A stretch of 60,000 nucleotides of DNA from Hydractinia symbiolongicarpus (taxonomy: Eukaryota; Cnidaria; Hydrozoa; Anthoathecata; Hydractiniidae), in assembly GCF_029227915.1 (NCBI RefSeq), contig NC_079877.1, positions 15,674,851 through 15,734,850 on the forward strand. The letters are read 5' to 3'. The number at the start of each line of letters is the position of its first letter. The first letter of the stretch is position 1. The translations under genes were made by a program, and so were the position numbers. The notes beneath the pieces are model-generated. The model had not been told where the DNA came from, ran no database searches, and worked only from the letters and a program-made list of their open reading frames with translations. Below, one piece after another: positions 1 through 22,677 of the stretch.

Positions 1-129
1 GAGTAAAATATGTATACAGGGAAGGCCGGGGTGACTTTCCATTTATATACATAATGTATATAATAAATACAAACTGTTTTGCTTTTAAGATGAAAACATT
101 GTGGCTTCACGATAAAATACCAATATTAG

Positions 130-202
130 GACCAACAATGAGTATGTTTATTATTTTTTATTGACAATATATTTCGGATAAACATTATCCATCATCAGGT
201 CT
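130..202 (-). ncRNA. Hammerhead-ribozyme-like motif of a Penelope-like element
   Basis: On the minus strand CTGATGA (198-192) is followed by a six-base-pair hairpin (GGATAA / TTATCC, loop TGT) and then GAAA (175-172), the order of a hammerhead core. After it comes a short self-complementary stretch (TATTG T CAATA) that could be stem III. The motif lies just downstream of a GIY-YIG ORF on the same strand, where Penelope-like elements are known to carry hammerheads in their terminal repeats. The closing pair of stem II and the cleavage triplet are not canonical, so it may be a decayed or inactive copy. Confidence 0.4.
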
Positions 203-347
203 AAAAGCAAATAAATAATGTTAAAAACAGTTAAAAACAAGTATAAAATTTTTCAACATATCATGCATAAACTACACCTCACACTACAACAAATCAAATT
301 TACAAGAAAATCTAAAAACAAAACGAGTTTAGAAGAGAGTAAGGTAA

Positions 348-851
348 TTAAATTTTTATTACCAATGCTCTGCTTCTATATTCGTCTTTTGTATTTAAAA
401 CCGGTTTGATGTAATTGATCATTAACGCCTCAAGAGTCATTAAATGATAAACGTTCCGTGTTGATGAACATAAAATTGATACATTTTCCATTGTTAAAAG
501 ATTATTGCAATCGTCGAAATGCTTTCCCACCGGACCAGTTCTTTTATGTTCCTTAAGTCGTTTGATTAAATGTCGGCTCGTCTGTCCGACATAGCACGAG
601 TTGCATCGTGGACATTCTATTTTGTATACCAAACAACTTTTGAAACATTTTTCAATTACAGGTTTCAATGGAGGCAGAGAACTTTTCAACTTTTTCAATG
701 TGAAAATAATTTTACACGGAATATTCAACTTTCTCATAGAAGTTTTAAATTTCTCCGAAACTCGCCCACGATATTGAATTAAAATCATCTTCTCTTCAGA
801 CTCTTCTTTCTCGTTTTCTTCATCAGGATTCTCGTTATCATTATTTTCCAT
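348..851 (-). pseudogene. Penelope-like element, C-terminal GIY-YIG endonuclease fragment
   Basis: A 167-codon open frame. Residues 1-22 are acidic; residues 23-68 resemble the linker that follows the reverse transcriptase in Penelope-like elements (GRVSEKF...). Residues 70-151 form a GIY-YIG nuclease: LVYKI (74-78), a CPRCNSC cysteine cluster (80-86), YVG (87-89), QTSRH with the conserved Arg at 93, and LEALMI with the likely catalytic Glu at 141, followed by KPVLN. In intact elements this domain nicks the target DNA. No reverse-transcriptase frame is found upstream on the minus strand; past position 890 the sequence becomes an unrelated repeat, so the element is 5'-truncated. It is old but the endonuclease frame is uninterrupted. 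Confidence 0.8.
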
Positions 852-889
852 AATCTTAGATATCGTACTTATTTTTATTATGCTTTTCT

Positions 890-2330
890 TTTAAAATTTT
901 GTGTTAACTTTTGTGGCAAAAAGATCATGCAATATACCGAAAGAACTAATTTTTATAGAATTTGACTTTGAGAAATTCAACTCTGAAATTATTTCTACAA
1001 AAAGTAAAGTGCCCAAAAAAGCCATCAAACGTTATTAACCCTCAAAATTTTAAACTTTTTCCTGATTCTTTTTTTGGTTTGCAGAGTTCTTTTCCTATTT
1101 CTAAATTCTTAAAGTACAGTTATTTTTAAAATGTAAATTTAATTTGTTCCAAATTGTGATTTTAACTTTTTCATGTAAGAATTTGTGGGCAAAGATATAA
1201 ATAAGCATGCTAAAAGAACTGACTTTTGTTGATTTAGAATTACTAAACACAACCATTTTTTTACATTTAATGTAAACTTTTGTGCGTATGGCCATATTCA
1301 ATACAACAAAAGAGCTACTTTGTTGATTTCGATTTTATACTCTTTGTACTGTAAGCTATTTTTTTCTTCTTTTTGACATTTTGGATTAACTTATTGTTGT
1401 CGAAGGCATATATGCATATAAAATTTTTTTTTGACATTTGACATTTTATGTTAATTTTGTGAGGAAGGACCATACGCAGAATAATAATTAGGTTTTACAC
1501 CTTGAAATCTGTGTTTTTCTATATTTTGTATAAATTCTTACGTGGGAGGACTCTGTGCAACATACCGAAATGACTGATTTTTCCCGATTTAAATTTGATG
1601 CGTTCCAAATCGTAGTTTTTTGGAATTTTGTGTAAGATTTAATGGGTAAGGACAACATGCAAAATGTCAAAAAACTGATTTTTGTTGAATCAGAAGTACT
1701 CCCTACGACTATTCTTTTTTTTACACTATGTGAAGGTTTTGTGGGGAAAAAGTGTATGCAATAACATCAAAATAACTGATTTTTGTTGCAAACTGTTTTT
1801 CTTTGGCATTTTGGATTAAAATATTGTTTTTAGGGCATATGCAATAGATATATATACCAAAAGAATTAAATTTTGCAAACTTTAATTTTGTTGTTAACCT
1901 CTCATCTTTTACATTTTGATTGAACTTTTTTTGGGAGACCATTGGTATGCAATGGGCCAGAATAAGAGAATTTAGTATTATTTAGAATTTGTCTTTTGTG
2001 TTGAAAATTTGGTGCAAAAATTGACATAAAATAAACTGTTAGATTGATTGCTGTTGTTTTAACATGACTCATTATGACTCAATTTTTTTTTTCATTTCTA
2101 ATTTGACTAATTAGCCAAAAAAATTTTTTGCCAATTAGTTTTGGACCATGCAAGCTGTTATTTTTTATATATATTTTATGTAAACATTTGTGACAGAATA
2201 TTATGTCAGATTTGAAATTTTGTGTAAGACTTTATTGATGGTAAAACAGCATGCAAGTTATTTTAGAATGCTTTGGTAAACTTCTTTCCGAATAATTTTT
2301 TGCATTGTCAGAGGGTCAGAGCAAGTAATT
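890..2330 (+). repeat. Long dispersed repeat, copy 1, with degenerate internal ~100-130-bp periodicity
   Basis: Blocks recur with the pattern 'ttttgtg-gg-aaggac', then 'catgcaa..taccgaaa', then 'gactgatttttgttgatt', for example near 911, 1180, 1550, 1640 and 1740. The stretch 1680-2160 matches 58880-59330 on the same strand, and the inverse orientation occurs around 19080-20300. No credible coding frame is present. The short ORFs here are low-complexity chance frames. Confidence 0.6.
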
Positions 2331-2685
2331 TTAGTAGATTTAGATTTTAAATGTCACATATACATGTCGCCGTTGCTGGACACCTTCATTTTTTGGGTCA
2401 TTTGATGGACGTGTATCTGTTAGGTGAATTAAATGAGAAATACAGTGGATTCTTCCACGGGCAAACTGTTAGTCTTATATATTAATTCCCTTGCGTGAGT
2501 AACTATGTGAGTCCAGGACACGCAAATCACGGGTGACCTTCTTATGACGTGGCCGTACGCTAAAATTTAATAAAGAAATGTTTAAGCCGCCAAATAAGAA
2601 AACAGGGGGTCCATTTGTCATTTAGGCTACAACGCCGTTCTGGGTCGATACAGTTAAAATAAATTAATTTTACCCCCGGTTTACC

Positions 2686-2826
2686 ATGTGCGCGCCGAAT
2701 CTCACGGAAACAAGTTGTTTATCAACTAAAAAAAGAAAACCGAAGCGAAGAAAGTCGTCTCTTTTTCAAATTAATCCTGGACAAAGTTATTTCAAACAAA
2801 GCATGCCAATGTTTACTCATCATGAG
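2686..2826 (+). other. Possible first coding exon (weak)
   Basis: ATG at 2686 opens 47 codons ending at CATCATGAG followed by a GTTAGC donor-like site (phase 0). The peptide has a basic cluster (KKRKPKRRK, about residues 15-23), like a nuclear localisation signal. No homology is recognised and no partner exon was found, so this may be chance. Confidence 0.13.
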
Positions 2827-5800
2827 GTTAGCTTAAAGCTTATATGTTCTTCTATATTGTCCATTTTTGTATTCTGAGACCGAGGTTGTGTCGAATTCGT
2901 ATATGAATGTAATTCGAATCTGCAATGTAAAAAACAAACAAAAAGTTATGTTGCTGTCAGAAATATTTTTTAAAACGAAGAAAAACGTACGATGATGTAA
3001 CGTCACAGAAAGAATTGGTTGAAAATGCATCAGACAATTGTAGCTATACATTTTCAATTCGTTTACTTTGGGATGAAACTAAATTTAGTAATCGAAGTGA
3101 AAAGCTGATTGGATATTTATTCAGAGAACCCTAGCTAGCGACCTACGGAGAAAGCGAAAGTAAAGCAGGTGTGTTGTTTAAATTATTTGATAGAGAAATG
3201 AATTTGGGTGTATAACGATTTCTTAGCCGTTTCTTTCAGAGCTAAATTTTACTTAAATATTAAGTTATTGTTGCGTGTTGAGCCGGAAAATATTTTTTAA
3301 GCACTTATTTTGCCAGAATATACTGTGAAAAATGGGTCAGAAGTTTAGAATATCCTAAGAATATATCTAAGCTTGATAGTTTGTTTTAAATACATTTGTA
3401 TGACGCACAAAATTGATTAGAAGTTTACTTTTTTTATTGTATATCCAACGAACTCAACTTTTTTGTGTCCAAGCAATAAACCTCCTTGGTTACACGTAGT
3501 AGAAATTGCCATTAGCTAGCTATAGTAGCTTATAGCATGCTTTATTTTATTAAGTCATTATATATTTAAGGCCATAGTCATGCTAAGAACATATTGAGAA
3601 CAATAAGGATAGCATTTGTCAAAAAAGTGAAGAACATCCAGGCTGAAACTAAAACACACTATTCTTATAAAAACAGCGTGTATATCCTAGAGAAAAATTT
3701 ACATAAACTATAAAAAGTAATTTTTCCGTTGTTACTGTTTTTAACACTACAGATTGTGTGATAAACCTAAAACCTAAACTTAAGTCAATGTTTACATTAC
3801 GTTACGATCGTTTGAATTATATTCGATTCTAAATTCGAAAACGCTGCACTGTTATCATCTTTGATTTTATGCGTGATTTTTTTTATTATAAATTTGGGTC
3901 TGTTCTTTTTTTATTTTGGATTGAAATATTTCGGTAGATATACAATATACCAAATGATCCCAGTTTTTATATTTCTCTTTTATGGATTTTCAACTAATAA
4001 TTTCTTATATTTTGAGTACAACTTTGGAAGGTTTGCCGTATACAATAAACTGAATAGCTGATTTTGTATGACTTAACATAAATGTTGGATTTTTTTAATG
4101 TTTGATATCCTTTTTTCCCTGGTGTTCTTCTGGAATGACAAAGCAAGTATATCGTTTTAGCGTATTTCGCTTTTTACATAGCGGTTGTTAGACACCTTTG
4201 ATTTTTTTGGACATATTCCATTGTTATTTTATAATTTTTTTGTTGTTGTTGCACATGTTTATGTTTCCAGACGTTTTGTTTCGGCGGTTATAAACATAGA
4301 GTAATGCAGATTGTGAGCAACCTCGATCCCAGGGCTTTTTTCTCTTTTTGACATCCCGTTATAAAAGAGACAAAGAGCCCGGGGTCGAGGTTGAAATGTG
4401 GGTTTTGAAAATTCAAATTACTGTGTTGTAGGTTTTTGTTTGGTATCCCTCACGTCGGTGTAATGAGAGATTCAGTGGATTCTTTAAATTAATAGGACAA
4501 GTACAATGTGATAGAAATTTTTATGTCATTGACCTTTTATGACGACAAAATTTTCTTTGTCCCTGATATTTCACCAGATACTTTTCTTAACATTTTGCGG
4601 GTCTGGTAAATCATGCCAAATTACTTACATGACAATTAATTGCAGATGAAAACATAAATTTGTCATTTTTAAACCTAATTTGCCAATTATATTGTTTTTC
4701 TGAAAACCGAAAAACAAAAATTCTGTGCACAAATGATTAAGATTTACTACAGAAACGTTATTGTTTTAAAAATTATTTCAAAAAACAGGAATCTTAAATC
4801 AACGAAACAACCAACCACCTCACAATTTTTTGCCCACCCGCACTCCCGATAGGATTAAACAACATTGTCCGCATAATCAGGAAGTTATAATAACTTTCGT
4901 TGGGATTTTCCTTAAATTCAAATCTTGCAACAAAATTTTGTTTCACTTAGTGAAATCTCTTAGAAAATTTTAGAGACGTATTAAATTCATCAGATTTTAC
5001 CCAAGAATCAGGACAAGCGGGATTAAATAACTTTTATTTGTCTCTCACAGATATTAAACAGAATATAAAAAAATCGTTCTAGAAATAAGCAAATAGTGGT
5101 ATTTTGAACAATTTTCAAAGTTTCGATAAATTTAAACAAATAGTGCGGACATTAGCAGAAATTTATTTTTACTATTTTGTTTCCTTTATGACGTACTGTA
5201 AGTGTGCCAAGTTTGATTTATATTAGACAAACCTATCGAATTTTTTTGTGGCGGAGAAGGGGTCCGACGCAACGCCATGGTCAACTCATGTCTTAATATG
5301 TTTAAAAAAACCCGGACCAAATAGCGTTAAAATTATTTGAGTAACTAGTAACAGGACATCGATAGGTTTAAAAAACATTTTTGAAAATGGAAAAAAAGAT
5401 AATATAAGATAATAAACTATGAAATTCTAATTCTATTGATAATTTACGACATTACAAGTAATGAAGCATATCTCGTGTTCTTCACGGATTCCTCCGCCTT
5501 GAGACAATCTTTTAGTGGCCCAACTGTTCAATACTGTCAACAGCGACAAAATCTATTTCCCCGTCACCGCTTAACATATTACCCTTTTTGTAAATTTAAA
5601 AACAGTCTTTAAGTTTTTAGTCTTTTTCACTACTAAGTTAATGTTGCACATCTCTGTGAGTTATTTTTTGCGATTTTCACTAAAAATATTCGCGATTTCC
5701 CGAAAAAGAACTGGCTATATTTTCTATAAGAACATGATTTATAAAAATATGCTTTATAAGAATATCAGGACAAGATTTGAAAATCAAATCAAACTGTTTT

Positions 5801-6339
5801 CACAATGGTGATATACGGTTAATGAACATCCTGGCTAAACGTAAATTTCTGCATCAATACAGGACATTTTCATGAAATTGAAAATGTTGGTTTATATTAA
5901 AAGCACTTCCATCAAAATCCATATTATGGAACAAAACGTTGCAACACCTTAAAAAGATTCTAAAAAGCGTGAAATCTGTGCGTTCTGTTGCCAGAAGAAT
6001 TACCACACTTTATGAAGTTGAAATTAACTGTGAATACTAACAATGAAACTTTGAGGTTTAAAAACTTACCCACAAGGAAAAAAGAGTGTGTCTGGAAGAA
6101 TTGTAGTTAATAAATAATAGATTTATCAACTCTAAAAGAAGTATGCAAACGTAACGAGGAAAGATGAAGTAAAAGTTATTTTAAAATAAATATTTCATAT
6201 ATCCCATGTATCAATTTCTAGTTTTGCTTTCTTTTATCTGCTTTAGGGTTAATAACCTAATTATTTAGCAAAGTACAGCATTCATTTTCTCTCTAGAATT
6301 TAGCAACGAATGACAAGCGTTGTTTCGTTATTTTTACAG
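2827..6339. other. Non-coding, degenerate repeats; no upstream exons recognised
   Basis: AT-rich sequence full of stop codons in all frames. About 4180-4500 resembles 2370-2475 (shared 'gacacctt', then 'attcagtggattctt'), so the two are diverged copies of one repeat. If the receptor at 6340 is complete, its signal-peptide and distal Ig exons should lie here or before the window. A partial by-eye check found no stop-free stretch of about 300 nt with phase-1 splice borders. Confidence 0.4.
4318..4393. repeat. Foldback (hairpin) repeat, 76 bp
   Basis: The arms 'caacctcgatcccagggct' and its near-complement 'agcccggggtcgaggttg' enclose a short AT-rich loop. A related motif (cccaggg ... ccctgggaacgaggtt) occurs at 8984-9027, so this is a small dispersed foldback family. 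Confidence 0.6.
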
Positions 6340-16353
<10,014 letters not shown>

Positions 16354-17239
16354 AAGTAACAAAACTGCAGACATAGACACTTCATCCAATAACTGTGTGT
16401 AAAGAATTATTATTATTTCCATATAAGCGTATTGAATTAGATAATTTAATGTATTCTACGCCTATTAGACGATAATGCCAAATAAGCCTACGCAAATTTC
16501 TCCCGTCTTTCATATTTTCTTAGCTTGGTTTACGATGACAGAATCCCTAACCATTTGGTAGTCAATATTGCGTTAAAAGGACATTTGTAATTAATACAAT
16601 ATTTATTTCTTGAACCAAAATCTATGATATGTATGCGTAAAGTGAATGAAAACATAGATAAACCCTCCTATCAGAGTTGATAAATTTGCAAATATACAAT
16701 TTGCTAGAACTATTTACTTTTTCTCTGTTTGAAAAAAGGGTATGAAATTTTAACCAGAAAAAAAATGGTTTCGAACACAATGGATTTATAATTTGAACTT
16801 GAGTGTAATAAAATTCCCGTGCACCCTGGCTTGCTGGCTGGGGAAAAGGGACGAAGTGACGAGGTGACACAGGCACAGAGGGACGGATAGACGGTTGGAT
16901 TCTGCACTACACTTAAGGAAAGTCCACTTAAGCAAAAGAAAAATAGAAAAGATACGTCATTTAAACTTTGATAACGTTAACAGTCAATGACGTCGGTGCA
17001 CAAAGTTTTTCATATTTTTATAACCATTACCAGCGTTATGTATAGCATGAAACTCTGAAGAAAATGATGCATAAGATGGAGTTTACTCAGCGTTAAATAA
17101 TTAGTCCCATTTTGGTCCAAAGTGTTAGTAACTATTACTAGCGCAGTAATTTTACCAGCTTGCAAGGTTAGTGGCGTGGAACTTGAAAGTGCGTTTTTTA
17201 ATTTAAATTAAGCCATTGATGTTAAATAAATGTTATTGA
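16354..17239. other. Downstream flank of the receptor; no gene seen
   Basis: AT-rich. Contains 'gtccacttaagcaaaag' near 16921, a diverged piece of the Helitron-like family, and a more GC-rich stretch at 16815-16890 with no recognised function. No canonical AATAAA was pinned to the transcript end. Confidence 0.4.
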
Positions 17240-17356
17240 CTTCGTAATGATTTCTTCTTCTCGATTTACAATTGAGACACGATTTTTTGCAACTTTAAAG
17301 AAAAATGAACACATCCACTAATGATAGTCACAGACACAGCGTATAATTATACCAGA
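17240..17356 (+). repeat. Helitron-like 3' terminal repeat, copy
   Basis: 'aaaaatgaacacatccact' and 'gtcacagacacagcgtata' match 21715-21785 on the same strand and 57865-57950 inverted. It ends in a degraded TATTATTATA-like terminus. Confidence 0.5.
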
Positions 17357-17886
17357 TAATAAGACCCGTGAAAAAATGCATTTCTGTTGTGTTAAAAAAT
17401 TTGCTAACATTTCAAACTTTCAAGAGCTGCAAGCAGTTTTTAACAGGTATTTCCTCAACCGTTTGAAAGAAGAGTGGTACAAGGACTTTATAATAGACGT
17501 ACGTTAATGGGCGACAATTCTGACACGTGATTATTTCGATTTCCCGATTTTTCCGGATTTCCCCAGAAAGTCGCGTAAAAAGGTTTTTTGGCCAATTTTT
17601 AGAATTTTATTCGCCAAACTATGTAAAGAACGGAATAAATACGTCGTTAGAATTACAACAAATATTGAGGACTTCTTATTTTCAAATTTAAATGCAATGT
17701 GGAGTAAAGCAGAACGAAAAAAATAAAAATATTATAGGCAGTTTTCGCAACCATCGCAAGTCATAATACCTTGTTGATTGGTCAAAACGCATTAATGTCA
17801 GGCTATACCTGCACGGTATAACATTTAGCCTCACAGCAACGACAAGGGTAACAGTGAGAGTGATCACCAGTAAGCAGTAACAGCAG

Positions 17887-18204
17887 ATGTCAAACGTTTA
17901 CAGTTTTAACAAATGTGGTGAAAAAATTTATTTGCAAAATATCAAAAACCAACATAAATTTCTGCGTTTTTCATATAAGCATTCTTCCGCACAAAGAGCA
18001 ACAAGCGAAACGGCTGCGAAATTGTGTGATAGACGAACAATAAACTTTTGGTCAAAATTTTTTTTAAATTCCTGTATATTGTTAGTCGAATGTTTTGTTT
18101 TCTCTTTCCACATGTATTTAAAAAACAAAACAAATCAAAATAAATTGATCGCTTTTCTTTTAATAAGACCTGGTTTTTACAACCTTGTTACAAGGAAATA
18201 TTGA
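17887..18204 (+). other. Unassigned 105-codon ORF (doubtful)
   Basis: The frame starts MSNVYSFNKCGEKIYL, has a hydrophobic stretch near residues 58-76 and is Lys/Asn/Phe-rich, as random AT-rich sequence would be. No homologue or splice context is recognised, and it sits between Helitron-like units. More likely non-coding than a gene. Confidence 0.15.
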
Positions 18205-18277
18205 GAAAATAATCCTGGTCAGCGTTTCCTTCAGCATATCGACCTCGCAATCTCGGCCTATACTTATATTGTACTAG

Positions 18278-18990
18278 TCGATAAAGCCCGTGGAGTAATC
18301 CACTTAGGCAGAAGGACAATGGAAAAATAGGTTGTTTTAGATTTTTTGCTGACGTCAGCAGTGCAAATACACAATAAATTAATTGAGAAACTTGCTTTCA
18401 TGTTTCCTCCATTGTGTAGAGCTTACACTGCTGATCAAGAAAATGTATATAATCGTGTGGTTTTGATGAGCGATTAATGAAATATAAGGGTTTAAAAATT
18501 TTGCTCACGTCAACAATGGCCCGTCAAAACTCAAAAAAATTTTTTTAGAAATTTGTATACACTTTGCCTTCATCGTATAGATCTTGAAACGCTGATCAAG
18601 AAAATGTATAGGATCATGTACTTTTGACAAACGATTGCAGAGATATTAGGGTTTAAAGGTTTTTTGATGACGTCATCAACCCGTCCATTCCGAAACGGAT
18701 TCGGGGACCCAGGCTTGGGAAGATTACCCAAATTGGTCGTAGGTGGTCCCTAGTTACCCACGCGGTGAAAAATCATTGACGTCACCACCTCGTTTCCAAG
18801 TTATTTGGCCTCAAAGTTTTAAGTGCACTGTAATGGCTTCATTAATTTAATATAAGATATTGACGTTAAAATATATTGACAAAAAAACTCGAAAAACTCG
18901 CACATTTGGGTTGTAAAAAATATTGTCTTTGTAAAAGTCACACACAGACAGACCGACAGACAGAAGCTCTGTATTATTATAAGAGACTAG
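18278..18990 (+). mobile_element. Helitron-like non-autonomous unit, 713 bp, joined head to tail
   Basis: Begins TCGATAAAGCCCG immediately after CTAG (18274-18277) and ends ...TATTATTATAAGAGACTAG at 18990, directly followed by TCAATAAGGCCCG of the next unit. A small hairpin (ACAGA AGC TCTGT) lies just upstream of the 3' end, as in Helitrons. The interior contains two related subrepeats ('gctgatcaagaaaatgtata' near 18432 and 18592). No ORF of note. Confidence 0.6.
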
Positions 18991-19075
18991 TCAATAAGGC
19001 CCGAGGAGAAATCCACTTAGGCAGAAGGACAATGGGAAAATAGGTTCTTTTAGATGTTTTTCTGACGTCAGCAGT
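18991..19075 (+). mobile_element. Helitron-like unit, 5' end only
   Basis: TCAATAAGGCCCGAGGAG through gctgacgtcagcagtgcata repeats the first ~85 bp of the preceding unit, then breaks into the minus-strand copy of the long dispersed repeat. Confidence 0.6.
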
Positions 19076-19079
19076 GCAT

Positions 19080-21500
19080 ATACAAAAAAATGTTCTTAAA
19101 TCTTACACAAAATGTCAAATATCAAATCGCATTAAATCCTCCACACAAATCTTACACAAAATAAAAAAGAACAGCTTGCAAGGTGTAAAATCTAGTTGAT
19201 AAAAAGTTACAACAACGACACTCAAACATCGACACTCACAACACTAAACTCACAAAACCGACAGTAAGAAGACCGACAGTTACAACACCAACAGTCACAA
19301 CACGGATAATAACAATGTCAGAAATAACGCATCTCAAATATGTATATACATCTTATAAGTGATTATGTTGAAAACCCTCAGTATTTTATTCTGAAGTGTC
19401 AAAAAGGAGGCCTCCAAGAGTTAGCACAAATCAACAAAAATAAGTTTTTTACACAGTTTAAATATTGTTTTTCCCTTACACTTATACAAAAATATGAAAA
19501 AGCCATAGTTTGGAAAACATCAAATTTAAATCTAGAAAAGTCAGTCATTTCAGTTGCATACCATCCTCTCCCACAAAAATTTACACAAAATGTAAAAATC
19601 AACCAGTTAAGAACACAAAAATTTTCTCTTTTAGTTCCGTACTGCCCTTTACCAACAATTTTAAACATAAATGTCAAAAAATCAATGAGCAAAGAATAAA
19701 CTTGAATCAACAAAGATTATGTGTAGAGCTTGAAACACTAATCAAAATAATGTATAGAATCAAGTACAACACTTACAATAATACAGTAATAAAGTCAGAA
19801 ATAAGACTCTCAAATATTTACTTCGTTGAAAACCTTTAATATTTCAATCAGAAGTGTCAAAAAACATCAAATTTATATCTGGAAAATCATTTATTCGATT
19901 ACATACTATCATGTTTCCCAAAAAAATATATACACAAATTGTAAAAATTAACAGGTTCAGAACACAAAAAAATTTTCCTTAGTATGATGATCTGTAGTTA
20001 CCTTTACCAACCATTTTAAACGTGAATGTCAAAAATAAATAAGGAGTAAATTTGAATCAACAAAGATATTATTTTTGGAAAACAAAGTACGGTCCGTCCT
20101 CACAAAGGTTAACACAAAATGTAAAACAGATCGGTTTTTGAGGAGCACATCCAAATCAACAAAAATCAGTTCATTTAGCATGTTCTATATTGCTATTGTC
20201 CATAAATCTTCTACAAAAAGGTTATGAAACACATCAAATTATAGAAAAATCAGGCATTTCATAAAATATAAAAAACAAAAAAGTTTTTTCATCATCACCA
20301 AACACAGTTATATATTACCACAGTTATAAAAATCTTAACAAAAACGTGAAACCATGGAATTTTCTTTCAGCAAAAATGACATCACATACAGTTTAATTCT
20401 CCCCAACAAAAGTTTATAATACGAACTATGAAAAAGCCATTAGCTTACACAACAGCCTTCAGTGGAGGCCAATTCTACAAAATTTGTGCTTTCAGTATAT
20501 TTGCATGTGGTCTTTTTCCCCCCAAAAAAAGAAAATTTTAAAAAACAGCAGTTTGCAACACAAACAAAAACACGAACAACCTTCCCGAACCGAACGACCA
20601 TCCTCTCATAAATTAAAGTAAAGTCAAAAACCCATGTAAATTTCCAATCAAATGTCTACACCCCCCTGTAAAAATAACCTGGCATTTTACATGTAGGCTG
20701 ACGAAAGTTAAACAGGATGTCAGAAAAAAAACAATAAAAAAAAATAAACACGCACGCTTTAAATTCTGGAAAAAAAAATTCCACTTGTCATATTGCACGT
20801 GGTCCCTTTGTAAAGTTTACAGGAAATTCGAAAAGAAATATAAAATACATTAAAGATTTCGTATCGTGCTCATAAAAGAAAAGAAGTTAAGGAGACCAAG
20901 GTAGCTAGCTATAGATAATTAAAAAAAAGGAATAATAATATAAGTCATAGGTTAGAGCTAGCCATGGGATGAGAGGAGCAGGCATTGGAGGCCAACATTA
21001 GCTAGCTAACAGTAGCTAAGACCCCCAGTTAAATATACTTAACCTGGGAACACTTAGCTAAAACTAAAGCTAGCTATTTATTCTTAGTAAAACACATATA
21101 AAGAGAAACAATAGTAATGTAAAAATAATAACATAACAGTGAGCAGTAAGTTCAACAAACCAAAGTTTTCCGTTTGTTAGTCAGCTAACAGCTTTATATA
21201 GCATTTTGAATTTTAGGACAAACACATTAGTTACGCACCAGGGGTTACATTAATTATGCAACAAAAACATAAACAAATATGGTGGCTAGGTTTGTTTTTA
21301 AAAAAGCGCTAAAATATAAAACTTCAAGAATTTGAGGCTTTTCTTGGAAAATGCGAGTCTGCTTGCTCCAGTGACATAAAAACTAAACGTCTAAAAACAT
21401 CAAAGTTCTTACTATTATTGATTTTAAATCCACTTCAAACTCTAGCCTTTATTTTCTAATTCTAACTTTACTACTTTACATCTAGCTCTAGCTACCACTT
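19080..21500 (-). repeat. Long dispersed repeat, copy 2 (inverted), about 2.4 kb
   Basis: Reads as the reverse complement of the family at 890-2330 and 58560-60000: 'tcatttcggt'-type blocks, 'acacaaaatgtaaaa', and at 21340-21400 'aaaatgcgagtctgc' and 'gacataaaaactaaacgtct', matching 59825-59885 inverted. It is the longest copy in the window. No coding frame stands out. Ends are approximate. Confidence 0.55.
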
Positions 21501-21659
21501 CTTAATTCACTTCTTGGACTTTTCTTTCTCTGAATTACTTTTTGCACTTTTTTCAAGACGAAGGGACCGTTCTTTTTTTGTTGTTGTTTTCGGTGTCGAG
21601 GGACACCATTTTTGTACAGAAAGCCGTTAAATTTATTTCAGCAAATCAAGTTGATCCAT

Positions 21660-21795
21660 TTTAAACCTGCTAGCAAAATGGATATAACTTTTTCGGAGAC
21701 TTGAAAAGAAATTTTGGCTACATCAAAGGAAAATGAACACATCCACTTTGCCTGTCACAGACAGACGGACACACTTAGCGTATTATTATAAGAGA
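21660..21795 (+). repeat. Helitron-like 3' terminal repeat, copy
   Basis: 'ggctacatcaaaggaaaatg', 'tttgcctgtcacagacagac' and the terminal 'tattattataagagata' are shared with 57865-57985 (inverted) and in part with 17240-17356. Confidence 0.6.
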
Positions 21796-22677
21796 TAGGT
21801 ACACAAATCAGTTTATATTGAATTAAAGTAATACTAATACCTCTTCTGCGCTGATCCATCGATGTAATTATTTGATCGTTTTCGATTTGATACTCGTTTT
21901 TCTACAACAGAAGAAAGAGTATCAAAGTATTTTTTTATCGTAACTCGTGTGTTTTCATGTACTACAATTAATTACGGTACGTTACTTTCTATGTTATTTA
22001 ATGTGATGTACAACACTTTTGCTTTGCGACGTATCTAAACTAAAAGTTCAAAAGAAGCATATTTTTGGAAAACAAAAACAATATTATATTATATTGATAA
22101 ATTATAAGCATGTAAAATGTGCTTTTCGTCGTTAAGAGCATTGACTCTATTTACATTTTCAGCTGGTTTTAAGTTGTGGCGTGAGAAAAACTTATTTATA
22201 AAATTTTATATGTTTGCATAGAAATAATCAATACTGTTGAAAACAAATACGATTGGTAACTTGCTTAAAAAAATCAAAAGGTATAAAATTGATTTTTAGT
22301 GTATGACATTTTAATAATTGAGATGACAAAATATATATATTGAAATTTAATCAATCGGAGGTTTGGGGGCCGATTCAAAAGCGGAGGGTTAAAATATAGA
22401 AAGCATCGATGCTACCACGAAGTATAGGATGTTGTTTTTATCACCGTTTTCTTCTAGTTGCAATTAACCTGTTATATCCTACTGATAGCTCAATTATTCT
22501 TGATCACTATCTCTGCATTCCTCTAATCATCTGAAACTTGTCTTCAAAGATTTCGTTTCTGTAAATTTCATTATCTTACAGTTTTTGAAGTTTTCAGGAG
22601 CAAAACCTGGAAAATAGTTATAACAATGCGCAATGGCTTATCGAGGAAATTGAAAAATACGAATGCTTGACGTTATT
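21796..22677. other. No gene recognised
   Basis: AT-rich sequence between repeats. No splice-bounded frame or known element was seen. Confidence 0.4.

Noticed and set aside
3861-4061. 66-codon hydrophobic frame (Phe/Tyr-rich)
   Set aside because: Low-complexity AT-rich sequence inside a degenerate repeat.
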